From contig JBGAMU010000003.1 in the NCBI GenBank assembly GCA_044222685.1, positions 23,165 to 87,164 of the forward strand: DNA of 64,000 nucleotides, in the 5' to 3' direction. The notes beneath the pieces are model-generated. The model was given only the letters and a program-made list of their open reading frames with translations, was not told the origin of the DNA and did no database searches. This document shows, in pieces, positions 41,858 to 49,920 of the stretch (position 1 is the first letter of the stretch; every line of letters begins with the position of its first letter). The position numbers were made by a program, and so were the translations under genes. The DNA is from JAEUPI01 sp044222685. GTDB lineage: Bacteria > Pseudomonadota > Gammaproteobacteria > Burkholderiales > Burkholderiaceae_C.

Positions 41858-42988
41858 ATGGCGATGGCCGCAACCGCCAACTCGCTCGCCACGGTGGTCG
41901 TCTGGAGCGGATTCGCGCTCGCGTTCGTCTTCGGTGCGATCGCGGCACGCACCAATTTCTGCACCATGGGCGCGCTGTCGGACATCGTCAACATGGGCCA
42001 CTGGGGCCGCATGCGCATGTGGCTGCTGGCAATGGCGGTGGCCATCGTCGGTGCCGGTGCGCTCGCGCTGGGTGGCCAGTTCGATCTGTCGAAGTCGGTG
42101 ATGCAGCGGCCGGTGCTGCCGTGGCTGTCGCTGCTGGCGGGAGGCTTGTGCTTCGGCATCGGCATGACGATGGCCGGCGGCTGCGCCAACAAGAACCTCG
42201 TGCGCGTGGGCGGCGGCAGCGTGCGCTCGATCGTCGTGCTGGTGTTCCTGGCGATCGCGTCGTACATGACGCTCAAGGGCCTGTTCGGACAATGGCGCGC
42301 CAGCTGGCTCGATCCGGTGGCGATCAACTTGGGCGAGCTGGGCTGGAAGGACCAGAGCCTGGGCACCGCGCTGGCCCGCGCGACCGGCCTGGCTCCGCAG
42401 ACAGCTGCCATCGGAGTCATGGCGGTGATGGCTGGTGCGCTGCTCGCCTTCGTGTTCAAGGACAGACGCTTCCGTGGCAACGGCGTGCAGATCTTCGGCG
42501 GCGTGGCGCTCGGCGCGCTGGTGGTCGCCGGCTGGTACGTCAGCGGGCACCTGGGCTACGGCGAGAACCCCGATACGCTGGAGGACAGCTTCTTCGGCAC
42601 CAATTCGCGCACGATCGAATCGATGAGCTTCGTCGGCCCGCTGGCGTATTCGCTGGAGCTGCTGCTGCTGTGGACCGACAAGTCGCTGCACTTCACCTTT
42701 GGCATTGCCAGCGTGATCGGCGTCGCGCTGGGCTCGGCGGCCTATGCCCTGTGGTCGCGCAGTTTCCGCTGGGAAGGATTCGCCTCGCTGTCCGACCTGC
42801 GCAACCAGCTGGTCGGCGCGTTGCTGATGGGCTTCGGCGGCGTGACGGCGCTGGGCTGCACGATCGGCCAGGGCCTGACCGGCATCTCGACACTCGCGCT
42901 GGGTTCGTTCATCGCGCTGGCCGGCATCGTGATCGGCTCGGTGGCGATGCTGAAGTACACGTTGTGGCGCGAGGAGCAGGCGGCCTGA
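41858..42988 (+). CDS. YeeE/YedE-family sulfur-compound transporter
   Basis: A 376-residue membrane protein with about nine to ten helices and the conserved Cys of YeeE proteins in RTNFCTMGA, MAGGCANKNL and ALGCTIGQG. Characterised YeeE (TsuA) imports thiosulfate using such cysteines. It begins three bases after dsrE2. The set may bring thiosulfate into the cytoplasm and hand sulfur to TusA. An alternative ATG is at 41864. Confidence 0.88.
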   Translation: MAMAATANSLATVVVWSGFALAFVFGAIAARTNFCTMGALSDIVNMGHWGRMRMWLLAMAVAIVGAGALALGGQFDLSKSVMQRPVLPWLSLLAGGLCFGIGMTMAGGCANKNLVRVGGGSVRSIVVLVFLAIASYMTLKGLFGQWRASWLDPVAINLGELGWKDQSLGTALARATGLAPQTAAIGVMAVMAGALLAFVFKDRRFRGNGVQIFGGVALGALVVAGWYVSGHLGYGENPDTLEDSFFGTNSRTIESMSFVGPLAYSLELLLLWTDKSLHFTFGIASVIGVALGSAAYALWSRSFRWEGFASLSDLRNQLVGALLMGFGGVTALGCTIGQGLTGISTLALGSFIALAGIVIGSVAMLKYTLWREEQAA

Positions 42989-42997
42989 GCGGCCGCC

Positions 42998-43013
42998 CGT
43001 CGCTGCGGCGACG
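42998..43013. terminator. Hairpin between convergent yeeE and soxB
   Basis: CGTCGC-TGCG-GCGACG is a perfect 6-bp stem with a 4-base loop in the 34-base gap between convergent genes. No T run follows, so factor-independent termination is not certain. Confidence 0.4.
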
Positions 43014-43022
43014 AGCCCGCAG

Positions 43023-44798
43023 CTACTCCGCCATGCCGCTGTTGCCGGCCATGCCGAGCAGCTTCGGCGTGTTGACGCGCCGCGGCTTGACGCGCCCGCC
43101 CTGGTTCTTCAGCCATGTCTCGACTACCTCCCACACCGGCTTCACGCCGGGCGCGTTCTTCGCCTCCTCGGCCACCGGTGCCCAGCCGGCGACCTTGTAG
43201 GTCTTGCCCGACTCGACCGGCCTGTCGCCCAGCCGCATGTCGCTGACGCGCGAACCCATCTTCGCGTTCGGATCCAGCGTGTAGGTCAGGCCGCCCACAC
43301 GCACCATGTCGCCGCCCTGCTGGTAGTACGGGTCGGGGTTGAACAGGTTGTCGGCCACATCCTCGAGCACGGTCTTGATCGTCTCGCCGCTCATCGGCGT
43401 CAGCGTCGCATAGGGATAGGTGATCGCCAGCTGGTCCATCAGCAGCTCGCGCGTGATCGCCTCGCCCGGCAGCAGGCTCGTGCCCCAGCGGAAGCCCGGC
43501 GAGAACGCGAGGTCGGCGCCCTGCACGTCGATCAGCGCGTCGCAGATCAGCTGGTCCCAGCTGCCGTTGAAGTTGCCGCGCCGGTAGAGCAGGCCGTCGC
43601 TGACCGCGAGCTTCTCGTCGAGCTTCGCCGCGTGCGGAGCACGCATCTTGTCGATCAGCGCCTGCATCGCGGCGTCCGGCGCCAGCGCGTCGGAGAAGAT
43701 CGGCAGCAGGCGGTAGCGGAAGTCGGCGACCTTGCCGTCGCGAACCTGGAAGTCCATCACGCCGAGGAACTTGCCGTTGCTGCCGGCGTTGGTGACGAGC
43801 GTGGTGCCGCCGGCGTTCTTCACCGGCACCGCCACCGGCACGCCGTCGTGCGTGTGGCCACCGAAGATGGCGTCGACGCCGCGTACGCGCGAGGCCATCT
43901 TCAGGTCGACGTCCATGCCGTTGTGCGACAGCACGACGACCACCTGCGCCCCCTTGGCGCGGGCCTCGTCGACCATCTTCTGCATGTGCGCATCCTGGAT
44001 GCCGAACTCCCAGTCGGCCACCAGGTAGCGCGGATTGGCGATCGGCGTGTACGGGAACGCCTGGCCGACGATCGCCACCGGCACGCCGTTGATCGGGCGG
44101 ATCACGTAGGGCGCGAACACCGGGTCGCCGAAGTCAAGCGTCTTCACGTTCTGCGCGACGAAGTCGACGCGGTGCGCCGCCGCACCGCTACCCGATCCAC
44201 CCTTGAAGTCCCCTTCGACGATCTGCTTGACGCGCTGCATGCCGTAGGTGAACTCCCAGTGCCCGGTCATCACGTCGACGCCGAGCAGCTTGCAGGCGTC
44301 GACCATGTCCTGTGCGTTCGTCCACAGCGACAGCGCCGAACCTTGCCAGGTGTCGCCGCCGTCGAGCAGCAGCGCACCCGGGCGGCTCGACTTCAGCTGC
44401 TTGACGAGCGTGGCCAGATGGGCGAAGCCGCCCACCTTGCCGAAGCGGCGCGAGGCGGCGTCGAAATCGAGGAAGGTGTAGGCATGGGCCAGGTCGGAGC
44501 CGGGCACGATGCCGGTGGCCTTGAGCAGGCGTTCGCCCACCAGATGTGGCCACTGGCCCTGCATGCCGGCGATGCCGAGGTTGACGCTCGGCTCGCGAAA
44601 GCGGATCGGCCGCAGCTGCGCGTGGCAATCGGTGAAGTGCAGCAGCGACACCGCACCCGCACCCTTGAAGGCCGGCGGCAGGTCGTACAGCGCCGCCTGC
44701 GCGGTGGCCGCATCGGCCTCGGCCACGCGCGCCAGCGGCAGGCCCGCCGCGGCAGCGGCGCCCAGCACCTGCAGGAAATCGCGCTTGCTCAGGTTCAT
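43023..44798 (-). CDS. soxB: SoxB, sulfate thiohydrolase
   Basis: A 591-residue dimanganese hydrolase of the 5'-nucleotidase family. It has a Tat-like signal (LSKRDFLQVLGAAAAAGLPLA) and metal ligands in FTDCHAQLRP, DGGDTWQGS, MTGHWEFTYG, SHNGMD and GGHTHDG. It cleaves the sulfonate group from SoxY-bound thiosulfate as sulfate. It is the last gene of the sox operon and follows a hairpin with a T run (44827-44850). Confidence 0.96.
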   Translation of the reverse strand: MNLSKRDFLQVLGAAAAAGLPLARVAEADAATAQAALYDLPPAFKGAGAVSLLHFTDCHAQLRPIRFREPSVNLGIAGMQGQWPHLVGERLLKATGIVPGSDLAHAYTFLDFDAASRRFGKVGGFAHLATLVKQLKSSRPGALLLDGGDTWQGSALSLWTNAQDMVDACKLLGVDVMTGHWEFTYGMQRVKQIVEGDFKGGSGSGAAAHRVDFVAQNVKTLDFGDPVFAPYVIRPINGVPVAIVGQAFPYTPIANPRYLVADWEFGIQDAHMQKMVDEARAKGAQVVVVLSHNGMDVDLKMASRVRGVDAIFGGHTHDGVPVAVPVKNAGGTTLVTNAGSNGKFLGVMDFQVRDGKVADFRYRLLPIFSDALAPDAAMQALIDKMRAPHAAKLDEKLAVSDGLLYRRGNFNGSWDQLICDALIDVQGADLAFSPGFRWGTSLLPGEAITRELLMDQLAITYPYATLTPMSGETIKTVLEDVADNLFNPDPYYQQGGDMVRVGGLTYTLDPNAKMGSRVSDMRLGDRPVESGKTYKVAGWAPVAEEAKNAPGVKPVWEVVETWLKNQGGRVKPRRVNTPKLLGMAGNSGMAE

Positions 44799-44826
44799 GA
44801 TAAGTAGCGGCTTATGTTTGATGCCC

Positions 44827-44850
44827 GAAAAAGCCCGCTCGCGCGGGCTG
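44827..44850 (-). terminator. Intrinsic terminator between soxX and soxB
   Basis: On the minus strand, AGCCCGC-GCGA-GCGGGCT forms a perfect 7-bp stem directly followed by TTTTT (44832-44828). This is a classic factor-independent terminator downstream of soxX and 29 bases ahead of the soxB start. It would lower soxB transcription relative to soxCDYZAX, unless soxB has its own promoter. Confidence 0.65.
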
Positions 44851-44858
44851 GCGAGGGC

Positions 44859-45497
44859 TTACTGGTTGACGGGTGACTTCGGGTCGAGCAGCAGCGCCAT
44901 CACGTCGCGCAGCTGCTGTTCGTTGAGCAGTCCCAGGTGGCCGAAGCGCGGCATGTTGGAGCAGGCCGCGTAGGCCTTGCTGTTCCACAGCTTGGCCCAG
45001 GTGTACTGCACCATCGCCGCCGAGGCCGGGTCGGCCGGGTCCTTCACGCCGCGCAGCTTGCCGTAGTTCCACAGGCTCGGGCCGATGGTGCCGAACGAGA
45101 TCTCCTTCTTGTCGATCTGGTGGCAGTTGTAGCAGTTGGCGCCGTTGTCCTTGGGCTGCGCCGACGCATCGGTCCAGGTCATGCCGCGACCGTTCTGCGC
45201 CAGCTTCTCGCCCTCGCGCCAGTCGCCCAGGTACTGGCCGCCAGACGGCGGCTTCACACTCGCCAGCGACGCGGCCTCGATCTGCTTGGCCACCTCGGCG
45301 CCCGGCGGCGTGGGCGCCGAGCACGCCTGCTGGCCGAGGTCCTGGTTGAGGCGGTCGATCTTGGCGATGCCCTGGTCACGGAAGGAGGCCTTCATCACCG
45401 CCAGTGCCTGGCGGTCGAGTTCGGCCGGCGACGGCGTCGTGGCGCAGCCGGCCACGACGACCGCGGCAGCGACGGCGGGAAGGAAACACAGCTTCAT
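44859..45497 (-). CDS. soxX: SoxX, monohaem cytochrome of the SoxAX complex
   Basis: A 212-residue protein with a signal peptide ending in a lipobox-like VVAGCA, then a long N-terminal helical part, and the haem motif CYNCHQ; the Met ligand is likely Met in CSNMPRFG. It is longer than the shortest SoxX proteins. AGGAG precedes ATG 45497. SoxAX joins thiosulfate to the SoxY cysteine. A second pair of cysteines (QQAC, AACSN) may form a disulfide. Confidence 0.92.
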   Translation of the reverse strand: MKLCFLPAVAAAVVVAGCATTPSPAELDRQALAVMKASFRDQGIAKIDRLNQDLGQQACSAPTPPGAEVAKQIEAASLASVKPPSGGQYLGDWREGEKLAQNGRGMTWTDASAQPKDNGANCYNCHQIDKKEISFGTIGPSLWNYGKLRGVKDPADPASAAMVQYTWAKLWNSKAYAACSNMPRFGHLGLLNEQQLRDVMALLLDPKSPVNQ

Positions 45498-45514
45498 CGA
45501 GGGACTCCTGCAGA

Positions 45515-46312
45515 TCAGCGCTTGATCGCCGGAGCGATCGACTCGGCACCCTTGGCGTTGACGCCCATGTAGGTGCTGACGGCGATGGTGGCCTCCGAGC
45601 CGAAGCCCGGATAAGGGAAGCGCTGCTGGCGATAGCAGTCGTTCAGCCGCAGCTGCATGCTCCACATCTGCCCGTTGCTGACACGGTAGGCCGGCCAGGC
45701 CGCGAAACCGACGCCGTCGCCCGGGTTCTTGGTCAGGTTGGGCAGATCCTGCAGGCGGATGCGCTTGCCGTCCTCGCCGTGGCACGAGGCGCAGGAGAAG
45801 TCGTACGGCCCGCCGCGGAAGAAGAACACCCGCTTGCCGATCTCGTAGCTGCGGCGCTCCTCGGCATGGCCTTGCGGCAGGTTGAAGCGTTGCCCACGCG
45901 AGGCGGCGGCGATGTAGGTGGCCAGCGCGGTGACGTTGGCCTGCTCGCCGCGGCCGAACGCCGTCTGGGCGATCTCGGCGCCATTGAAGCCCTGCAGCAC
46001 CTCCATGCAGGTGACCAGCCGCGACTCGAGGTCCTGCACACGGCCGGTGTCGGCAAAGTAGCGCGGCAGCTCGACGAATGCGCCCTTCACCACGCCCGGA
46101 CCCTTGCCGAGATCGCATTGCTCCAGCGAGGCACTCTTCGGCCCGCGCTTCTGCTTCCACAGCTCCTCGCCCTTGGCCTCGAACAGGTCGGCCGGATTGC
46201 CGTCCTCGAGCATCTTGCGGTACTCGGCAATGCCGTCGGCAGCCGACTTCTGCTGCGCGAAAGCGGTACCGGCCGCCAATGCGACAGCCACGCTCACAAC
46301 GATCGTTCTCAT
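45515..46312 (-). CDS. soxA: SoxA, cytochrome subunit of the SoxAX complex
   Basis: A 265-residue exported protein. The signal peptide ends with AFA. Only one haem motif, CASCHG, is present, in the C-terminal domain. In the N-terminal domain the ancestral haem site is replaced by Cys residues (EQCDLG and VTCMEV) likely to form a disulfide. The active-site Cys persulfide is expected in LNDCYRQQRFPYPG. Thus it is the monohaem form. Confidence 0.94.
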   Translation of the reverse strand: MRTIVVSVAVALAAGTAFAQQKSAADGIAEYRKMLEDGNPADLFEAKGEELWKQKRGPKSASLEQCDLGKGPGVVKGAFVELPRYFADTGRVQDLESRLVTCMEVLQGFNGAEIAQTAFGRGEQANVTALATYIAAASRGQRFNLPQGHAEERRSYEIGKRVFFFRGGPYDFSCASCHGEDGKRIRLQDLPNLTKNPGDGVGFAAWPAYRVSNGQMWSMQLRLNDCYRQQRFPYPGFGSEATIAVSTYMGVNAKGAESIAPAIKR

Positions 46313-46403
46313 GCCGGGTTGTCTCCTGCAAACCGAATATGCACCGAAGCCGCTGCACCGGCGGCATTCCGATTCGGGCGCCGTCGCGGCGCGTGGCCGT
46401 GAC

Positions 46404-46715
46404 TCAGGACACCGTGGCTTCGTCGGTGCGCTTGTCGCCCTTGTTGTCGATCCAGTTGACCGCGACCTTGTCGCCGGCCTTGGCACCCTTGATCGTGAAC
46501 TGCAGGAACGGGTTCTTCGAGACCGCCGGTCCCCACTGCGCGCTCAGCACGGGCTTGCCGTTGTGCGTGGCGGTGACCTCCTGGATGAACCAGGCCGGGA
46601 TCGTCTTGCCGGCGCTGTCCTTGCGCTGGCCGGTTTCCATCTCGTGGCTCATCAGCACTCGCACGGTGGTCTTGTCACCGGCGGCCTGGGCGCGGATGCG
46701 CATCGGATCTGCCAT
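46404..46715 (-). CDS. soxZ: SoxZ, sulfur-carrier partner subunit
   Basis: A 103-residue protein with an immunoglobulin-like fold: MRIRAQAAGDKTTVRVLMSHEMETGQRKD, IPAWFIQEVTATHNGKPVL, and NPFLQFTIKGAKAGDKVAVNW. It forms the SoxYZ heterodimer, with no signal peptide of its own and so probably exported with SoxY. ATG 46715 is preferred (MADPMRIR). Confidence 0.95.
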   Translation of the reverse strand: MADPMRIRAQAAGDKTTVRVLMSHEMETGQRKDSAGKTIPAWFIQEVTATHNGKPVLSAQWGPAVSKNPFLQFTIKGAKAGDKVAVNWIDNKGDKRTDEATVS

Positions 46716-46737
46716 GTCTGTTCTCCTGGTCCTGTCT

Positions 46738-47196
46738 TCAACCGCCGCAGCCACCGAGAGTGACCTTGACTTCCTTTTGCGCGAACAGCACCTTGCCGTC
46801 GCCCATCATCGCCACCGCATAGACGTTGGACGACTGCCCCATCTTGACGCGGGTGGAGAAGTTCGCCTCCACCGCGTCGCTGACGTCGAATGCCGCCGAC
46901 AGCGCGTTGGGATTCTTCTCGACCAGCAGCAGCAAGCGCTTCACGCCGGGCAGCGCGCAGGCGCAGCCGAGCGGCACGACGGCGCCGTTCTCGGCGATGT
47001 CGGGGCCGGTGAGCGTCACGTCCTTGCTCTCGGCCGGCGCACCGCCGCCGAGCGCCTTGACCGCATCGGCCATCGTCTTGGCCTCGAACGCCGCCTGCGC
47101 CCAGGCGGCTTGCGCGGCCTGCGGCAGCAGGCCGGCACCGGCCAGCAAGCCGGCCAATGCGGCGCTGCGGGATAGCACCTCGCGTCTCGTCTGCAT
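46738..47196 (-). CDS. soxY: SoxY, sulfur-carrier protein with GGCGG arm
   Basis: A 152-residue protein. The Tat signal (MQTRREVLSRSAALAGLLAGAG) precedes a beta-sandwich domain, and the C-terminus is VTLGGCGG, where Cys150 is the sulfur-carrying residue. AAGGAG lies before ATG 47196. Two further Cys (GCACAL) are in the body of the protein. Confidence 0.96.
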   Translation of the reverse strand: MQTRREVLSRSAALAGLLAGAGLLPQAAQAAWAQAAFEAKTMADAVKALGGGAPAESKDVTLTGPDIAENGAVVPLGCACALPGVKRLLLLVEKNPNALSAAFDVSDAVEANFSTRVKMGQSSNVYAVAMMGDGKVLFAQKEVKVTLGGCGG

Positions 47197-47218
47197 CGAA
47201 TGCTCCTTGTGAAATCGA

Positions 47219-47224
47219 ATCATA
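47219..47224 (-). promoter_or_regulatory. Candidate soxY -10 element
   Basis: TATGAT on the minus strand (47224-47219) matches the sigma-70 -10 consensus at five of six positions, 23 bases before the soxY start. No good -35 is found 17 bases upstream, which would fit an activator-dependent promoter. The 192-base gap from soxD supports a separate promoter here. Confidence 0.4.
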
Positions 47225-47312
47225 GGGTCGGAATAACAGGCACTGCTCAGGGATGGCCCGCATCGGCCGTGCCGCCGGCTGCGTGGATTACGCGCAGGCA
47301 GGTCATCGACGT

Positions 47313-47353
47313 CCATCACCGTGATGGGTGATGGGCCATAGCCCTTGTGGGTA
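47313..47353. promoter_or_regulatory. Clustered inverted repeats upstream of soxY
   Basis: Two elements lie in the soxD-soxY gap. CCATCAC-C-GTGATGG (47313-47327) is a perfect 7-1-7 inverted repeat. TAGCCCTTGTGGGTA (47339-47353), read on the minus strand as TACCCACAAGGGCTA, differs by one base from the motif ahead of tusA. They are about 110-155 bases before the soxY start. Confidence 0.55.
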
Positions 47354-47388
47354 ATGCAGGCGCTTCGGCTCATCGCAGACCAAGTTCG

Positions 47389-48432
47389 TCACGGTGTGGC
47401 ACCGTCGAGGATCCACTGCGCGATACGACGCGCATCGGCCTCGGGCAGCGTCTGCGGCGGCATCGGCACGTCGCCCCAGACGCCGCTGCCACCGGAGCGG
47501 ATCTTGCCGGTCAGGTAGTCGAGCGCGTCGGCTCGCGCGCGATGGCGTTTGCCTGCGTCGCCGAAGCCCGGGCCGACCAGCTTGCCCTCGGCGCGGTGGC
47601 AGGCCGTGCAGGCGTACTGGCCGAGCAGCGCCGCCACATTGGCCCGCGCGGGCGACGCGGCCGAAACGGCGGCCCCCGCGGCCGTGTTGGCGCCGTGCTG
47701 CGCACCGACCGGCCGGTTCTGTTCGGCCAGATTGCCGTGGGCCCCGCGCGCGTAGTCGGGCAGCAGCGAGGCGTGCAAGGGTTCGGCCTCGCAGTGGGCC
47801 ATGCAGGCCGCGGCCCGCACGTCGGGCATCACTTTCGGCGACGTCCGGCCGGGCCACAGCGCGTGCCGCGTCGTCATGCCGTTCCGATTGGGCAGCCGCG
47901 CCTGCGTCTGCGCCATGTTGGCGTCCGACAGCACGTAGTCGTCGGCCACCACGCCGCCCAGATTGAGCAGGAACGCCGTGACGGCGTAGACCTCGTCGGG
48001 CGTCAGCGACTTCGGCGCATTCCACGGCATCGCGCGACGGATGTAGTCCCACAGCGTCGACAGCGTCGGCACCTTCATCAGCGTGGTGCGACCGGGGAAG
48101 GACGGGTCGAGCAGGCGCGCCACGCGGCCGCTCTTCACATCGTCGGCCGTGGTGCCGCCGACCAGCGGCGAGAACACCTCGTTGGACTCGCCGAACACGC
48201 CGTGGCAGCTGGCGCACTTGGCTTCCCAGATGTCCTGTCCCTGCGCGACCGAGCCGCGGCCCTTGGGCAGGCCCTTGAAGTCGGGCCGCACGTCGATGTC
48301 CCAGGCGGCGATCTCGCTGGCCGTGGCGGCACGACCGATGCCCGGAAACTCGCGCGGCTGCGCGCCGGCCCACGAAACGCCGAGCGCCAGCACGACCGCC
48401 AACGCCGCGCGCACCTTACGAGAGCTGCACAT
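47389..48432 (-). CDS. soxD: SoxD, dihaem cytochrome of sulfane dehydrogenase
   Basis: A 347-residue protein. After a signal peptide ending in SWAGA, the first haem is CASCHG and the second CTACHRAEG near the C-terminus, separated by an extended, Ala-rich linker. The start overlaps the soxC stop. SoxCD removes six electrons from the SoxY-bound sulfane sulfur. Confidence 0.93.
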   Translation of the reverse strand: MCSSRKVRAALAVVLALGVSWAGAQPREFPGIGRAATASEIAAWDIDVRPDFKGLPKGRGSVAQGQDIWEAKCASCHGVFGESNEVFSPLVGGTTADDVKSGRVARLLDPSFPGRTTLMKVPTLSTLWDYIRRAMPWNAPKSLTPDEVYAVTAFLLNLGGVVADDYVLSDANMAQTQARLPNRNGMTTRHALWPGRTSPKVMPDVRAAACMAHCEAEPLHASLLPDYARGAHGNLAEQNRPVGAQHGANTAAGAAVSAASPARANVAALLGQYACTACHRAEGKLVGPGFGDAGKRHRARADALDYLTGKIRSGGSGVWGDVPMPPQTLPEADARRIAQWILDGATP

Positions 48433-49813
48433 TGCGCACCTCGCCGCTCTCGGTGACCAGCCAGGACTGGATCGCGTTGTTGTGATAGATCGAGCGGGTG
48501 CCACGTACCGCGCGCAGCTGCTTGTAGGTGGGCTGCACGTAACCGGTTTCGTCGATCGCGCGGCTCTGCACGATCGCGGGTTTGCCGTCCCACACCCAGT
48601 CGAGGTTGAAGCGCGTCAGGCACTTGCTCATCACCGGCGCTTCCAGCCGCGCACTGCGCCAGTTGCGGCCGCCATCGGTGGACACGTCGACGCGCTTCAC
48701 CTTGCCGCGGCCCGACCAGGCCAGGCCCGAGACGTTGTAGAAGCCCTTGTCGAGCAGCACCTGGCCGCCCGAAGGGGTGGTGACCACGCTCTTGCACTCC
48801 TGGATGCTCGAGTACTGCCGGTGCAGCCCGTCGGGCATCAGGTCGACGTAGTGGATCGATTCGTCCTTGCTCGCATAGGGCTGGTCGCCGACCTCGATGC
48901 GGCGCAGGTACTTGACCCAGCTCACGCCCTGGACGCCGGGCACCACCAGGCGCAGCGGATAACCGTTCTCGGGGCGCAGCATCTCGCCGTTGCAGCCGTA
49001 GGCCAGCAGCACCTCGCCGCGCTCGATCATCTCCATCGGGATCGTGCGCGTCATCGAGGAACCGTCGGCGCCTTCGGCGAGCACGTAGCGGCCGCGCTTG
49101 AAGTCGGCACCGCACATCTCGAGCACGAGGTTCAGCGGCACGCCGGTGAACTCGGCGCAGCTCAGCATGCCGTGCGTGTACTGCACGGTGGGCACCGCGA
49201 CGTTGCCCCACTCCATGCCGGTGTTGGCGCCGCACTCGATGAAGTGGAAGCGCGACACCGCGGGCAGCCGCATCAGCTCGTCCATCGTGAAGACCTTCGG
49301 CGACTTCAGCAGCGAGGCGTCCGAGCCATTGACCATCAGCCGGTGCTTCGACGGATCGACGTCCCACCAGCCCTGGTGGTGACGCTCGAAGTGCAGGCCG
49401 TTGGGCGTGACGATGCCGAACAGCGATTGCAGCGGGGCGAACGACACCGACGACTGCGCCGTCTGCGTGAGCCCGGGGCTCTGTCGGCGCTGCACGTTGG
49501 CCTCGTAGGTCGACGGCTTGCCGTAGCCGTCGGTGGCCACCGGCTGGCCGAGGCCCACGGTGTGCGGCGGCGCCTGCAGGATGTGCGGATCGCCGCCGGC
49601 GCTCGGCACCGGGTTGGACTGCGCGGCAGCGCTGCCCGCCGCACCGGCGACCGCCGTCGCGAACGCCTGTCGGATGAAGTCGCGACGGCCTTGCCGGGCC
49701 TCGCGGAAGACGACGCCGGCATCGGCGCGACGGATGAAGCCTTCGGGCGCCCGGCGCAAGCGGCCGGCACCGTCGGTGACCGACGCGCTGGGGGAATCGT
49801 TGTCAGGCGACAT
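48416..49813 (-). CDS. soxC: SoxC, molybdenum subunit of sulfane dehydrogenase
   Basis: A 465-residue protein of the sulfite oxidase family. The Tat signal (RQGRRDFIRQAFATAVAG) is preceded by about 40 residues. The Mo-ligating Cys is in FHFIECGANTG, and the dimerisation domain (VKRVDVSTDGGRNWRSA) follows. With SoxD it oxidises the sulfur on SoxY to the sulfone level. It is the first gene of the sox operon. Confidence 0.96.
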   Translation of the reverse strand: MSPDNDSPSASVTDGAGRLRRAPEGFIRRADAGVVFREARQGRRDFIRQAFATAVAGAAGSAAAQSNPVPSAGGDPHILQAPPHTVGLGQPVATDGYGKPSTYEANVQRRQSPGLTQTAQSSVSFAPLQSLFGIVTPNGLHFERHHQGWWDVDPSKHRLMVNGSDASLLKSPKVFTMDELMRLPAVSRFHFIECGANTGMEWGNVAVPTVQYTHGMLSCAEFTGVPLNLVLEMCGADFKRGRYVLAEGADGSSMTRTIPMEMIERGEVLLAYGCNGEMLRPENGYPLRLVVPGVQGVSWVKYLRRIEVGDQPYASKDESIHYVDLMPDGLHRQYSSIQECKSVVTTPSGGQVLLDKGFYNVSGLAWSGRGKVKRVDVSTDGGRNWRSARLEAPVMSKCLTRFNLDWVWDGKPAIVQSRAIDETGYVQPTYKQLRAVRGTRSIYHNNAIQSWLVTESGEVRNVQLS

Positions 49814-49827
49814 GGCTTGTGAATCTG

Positions 49828-49895
49828 AATATAAGCAACTACAAATGTAATGGATACCGATAGGGATCGAACTCCTGGATTACCCCACCCGGGTA
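49828..49895 (-). promoter_or_regulatory. soxC promoter region with inverted TACCC/GGGTA motif
   Basis: TACCCCACCCGGGTA lies at 49881-49895, 68 bases before the soxC start. A weaker inverted site TACCG-ATA-GGGAT lies at 49855-49867. On the minus strand a -10 candidate TATATT lies at 49833-49828; the weaker site would then centre near -40. The octamer CTTATATT is also found in the cbbL promoter region. Confidence 0.5.
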
Positions 49896-49920
49896 TGCGG
49901 CCGAGCGTGCGATCCGGCGC

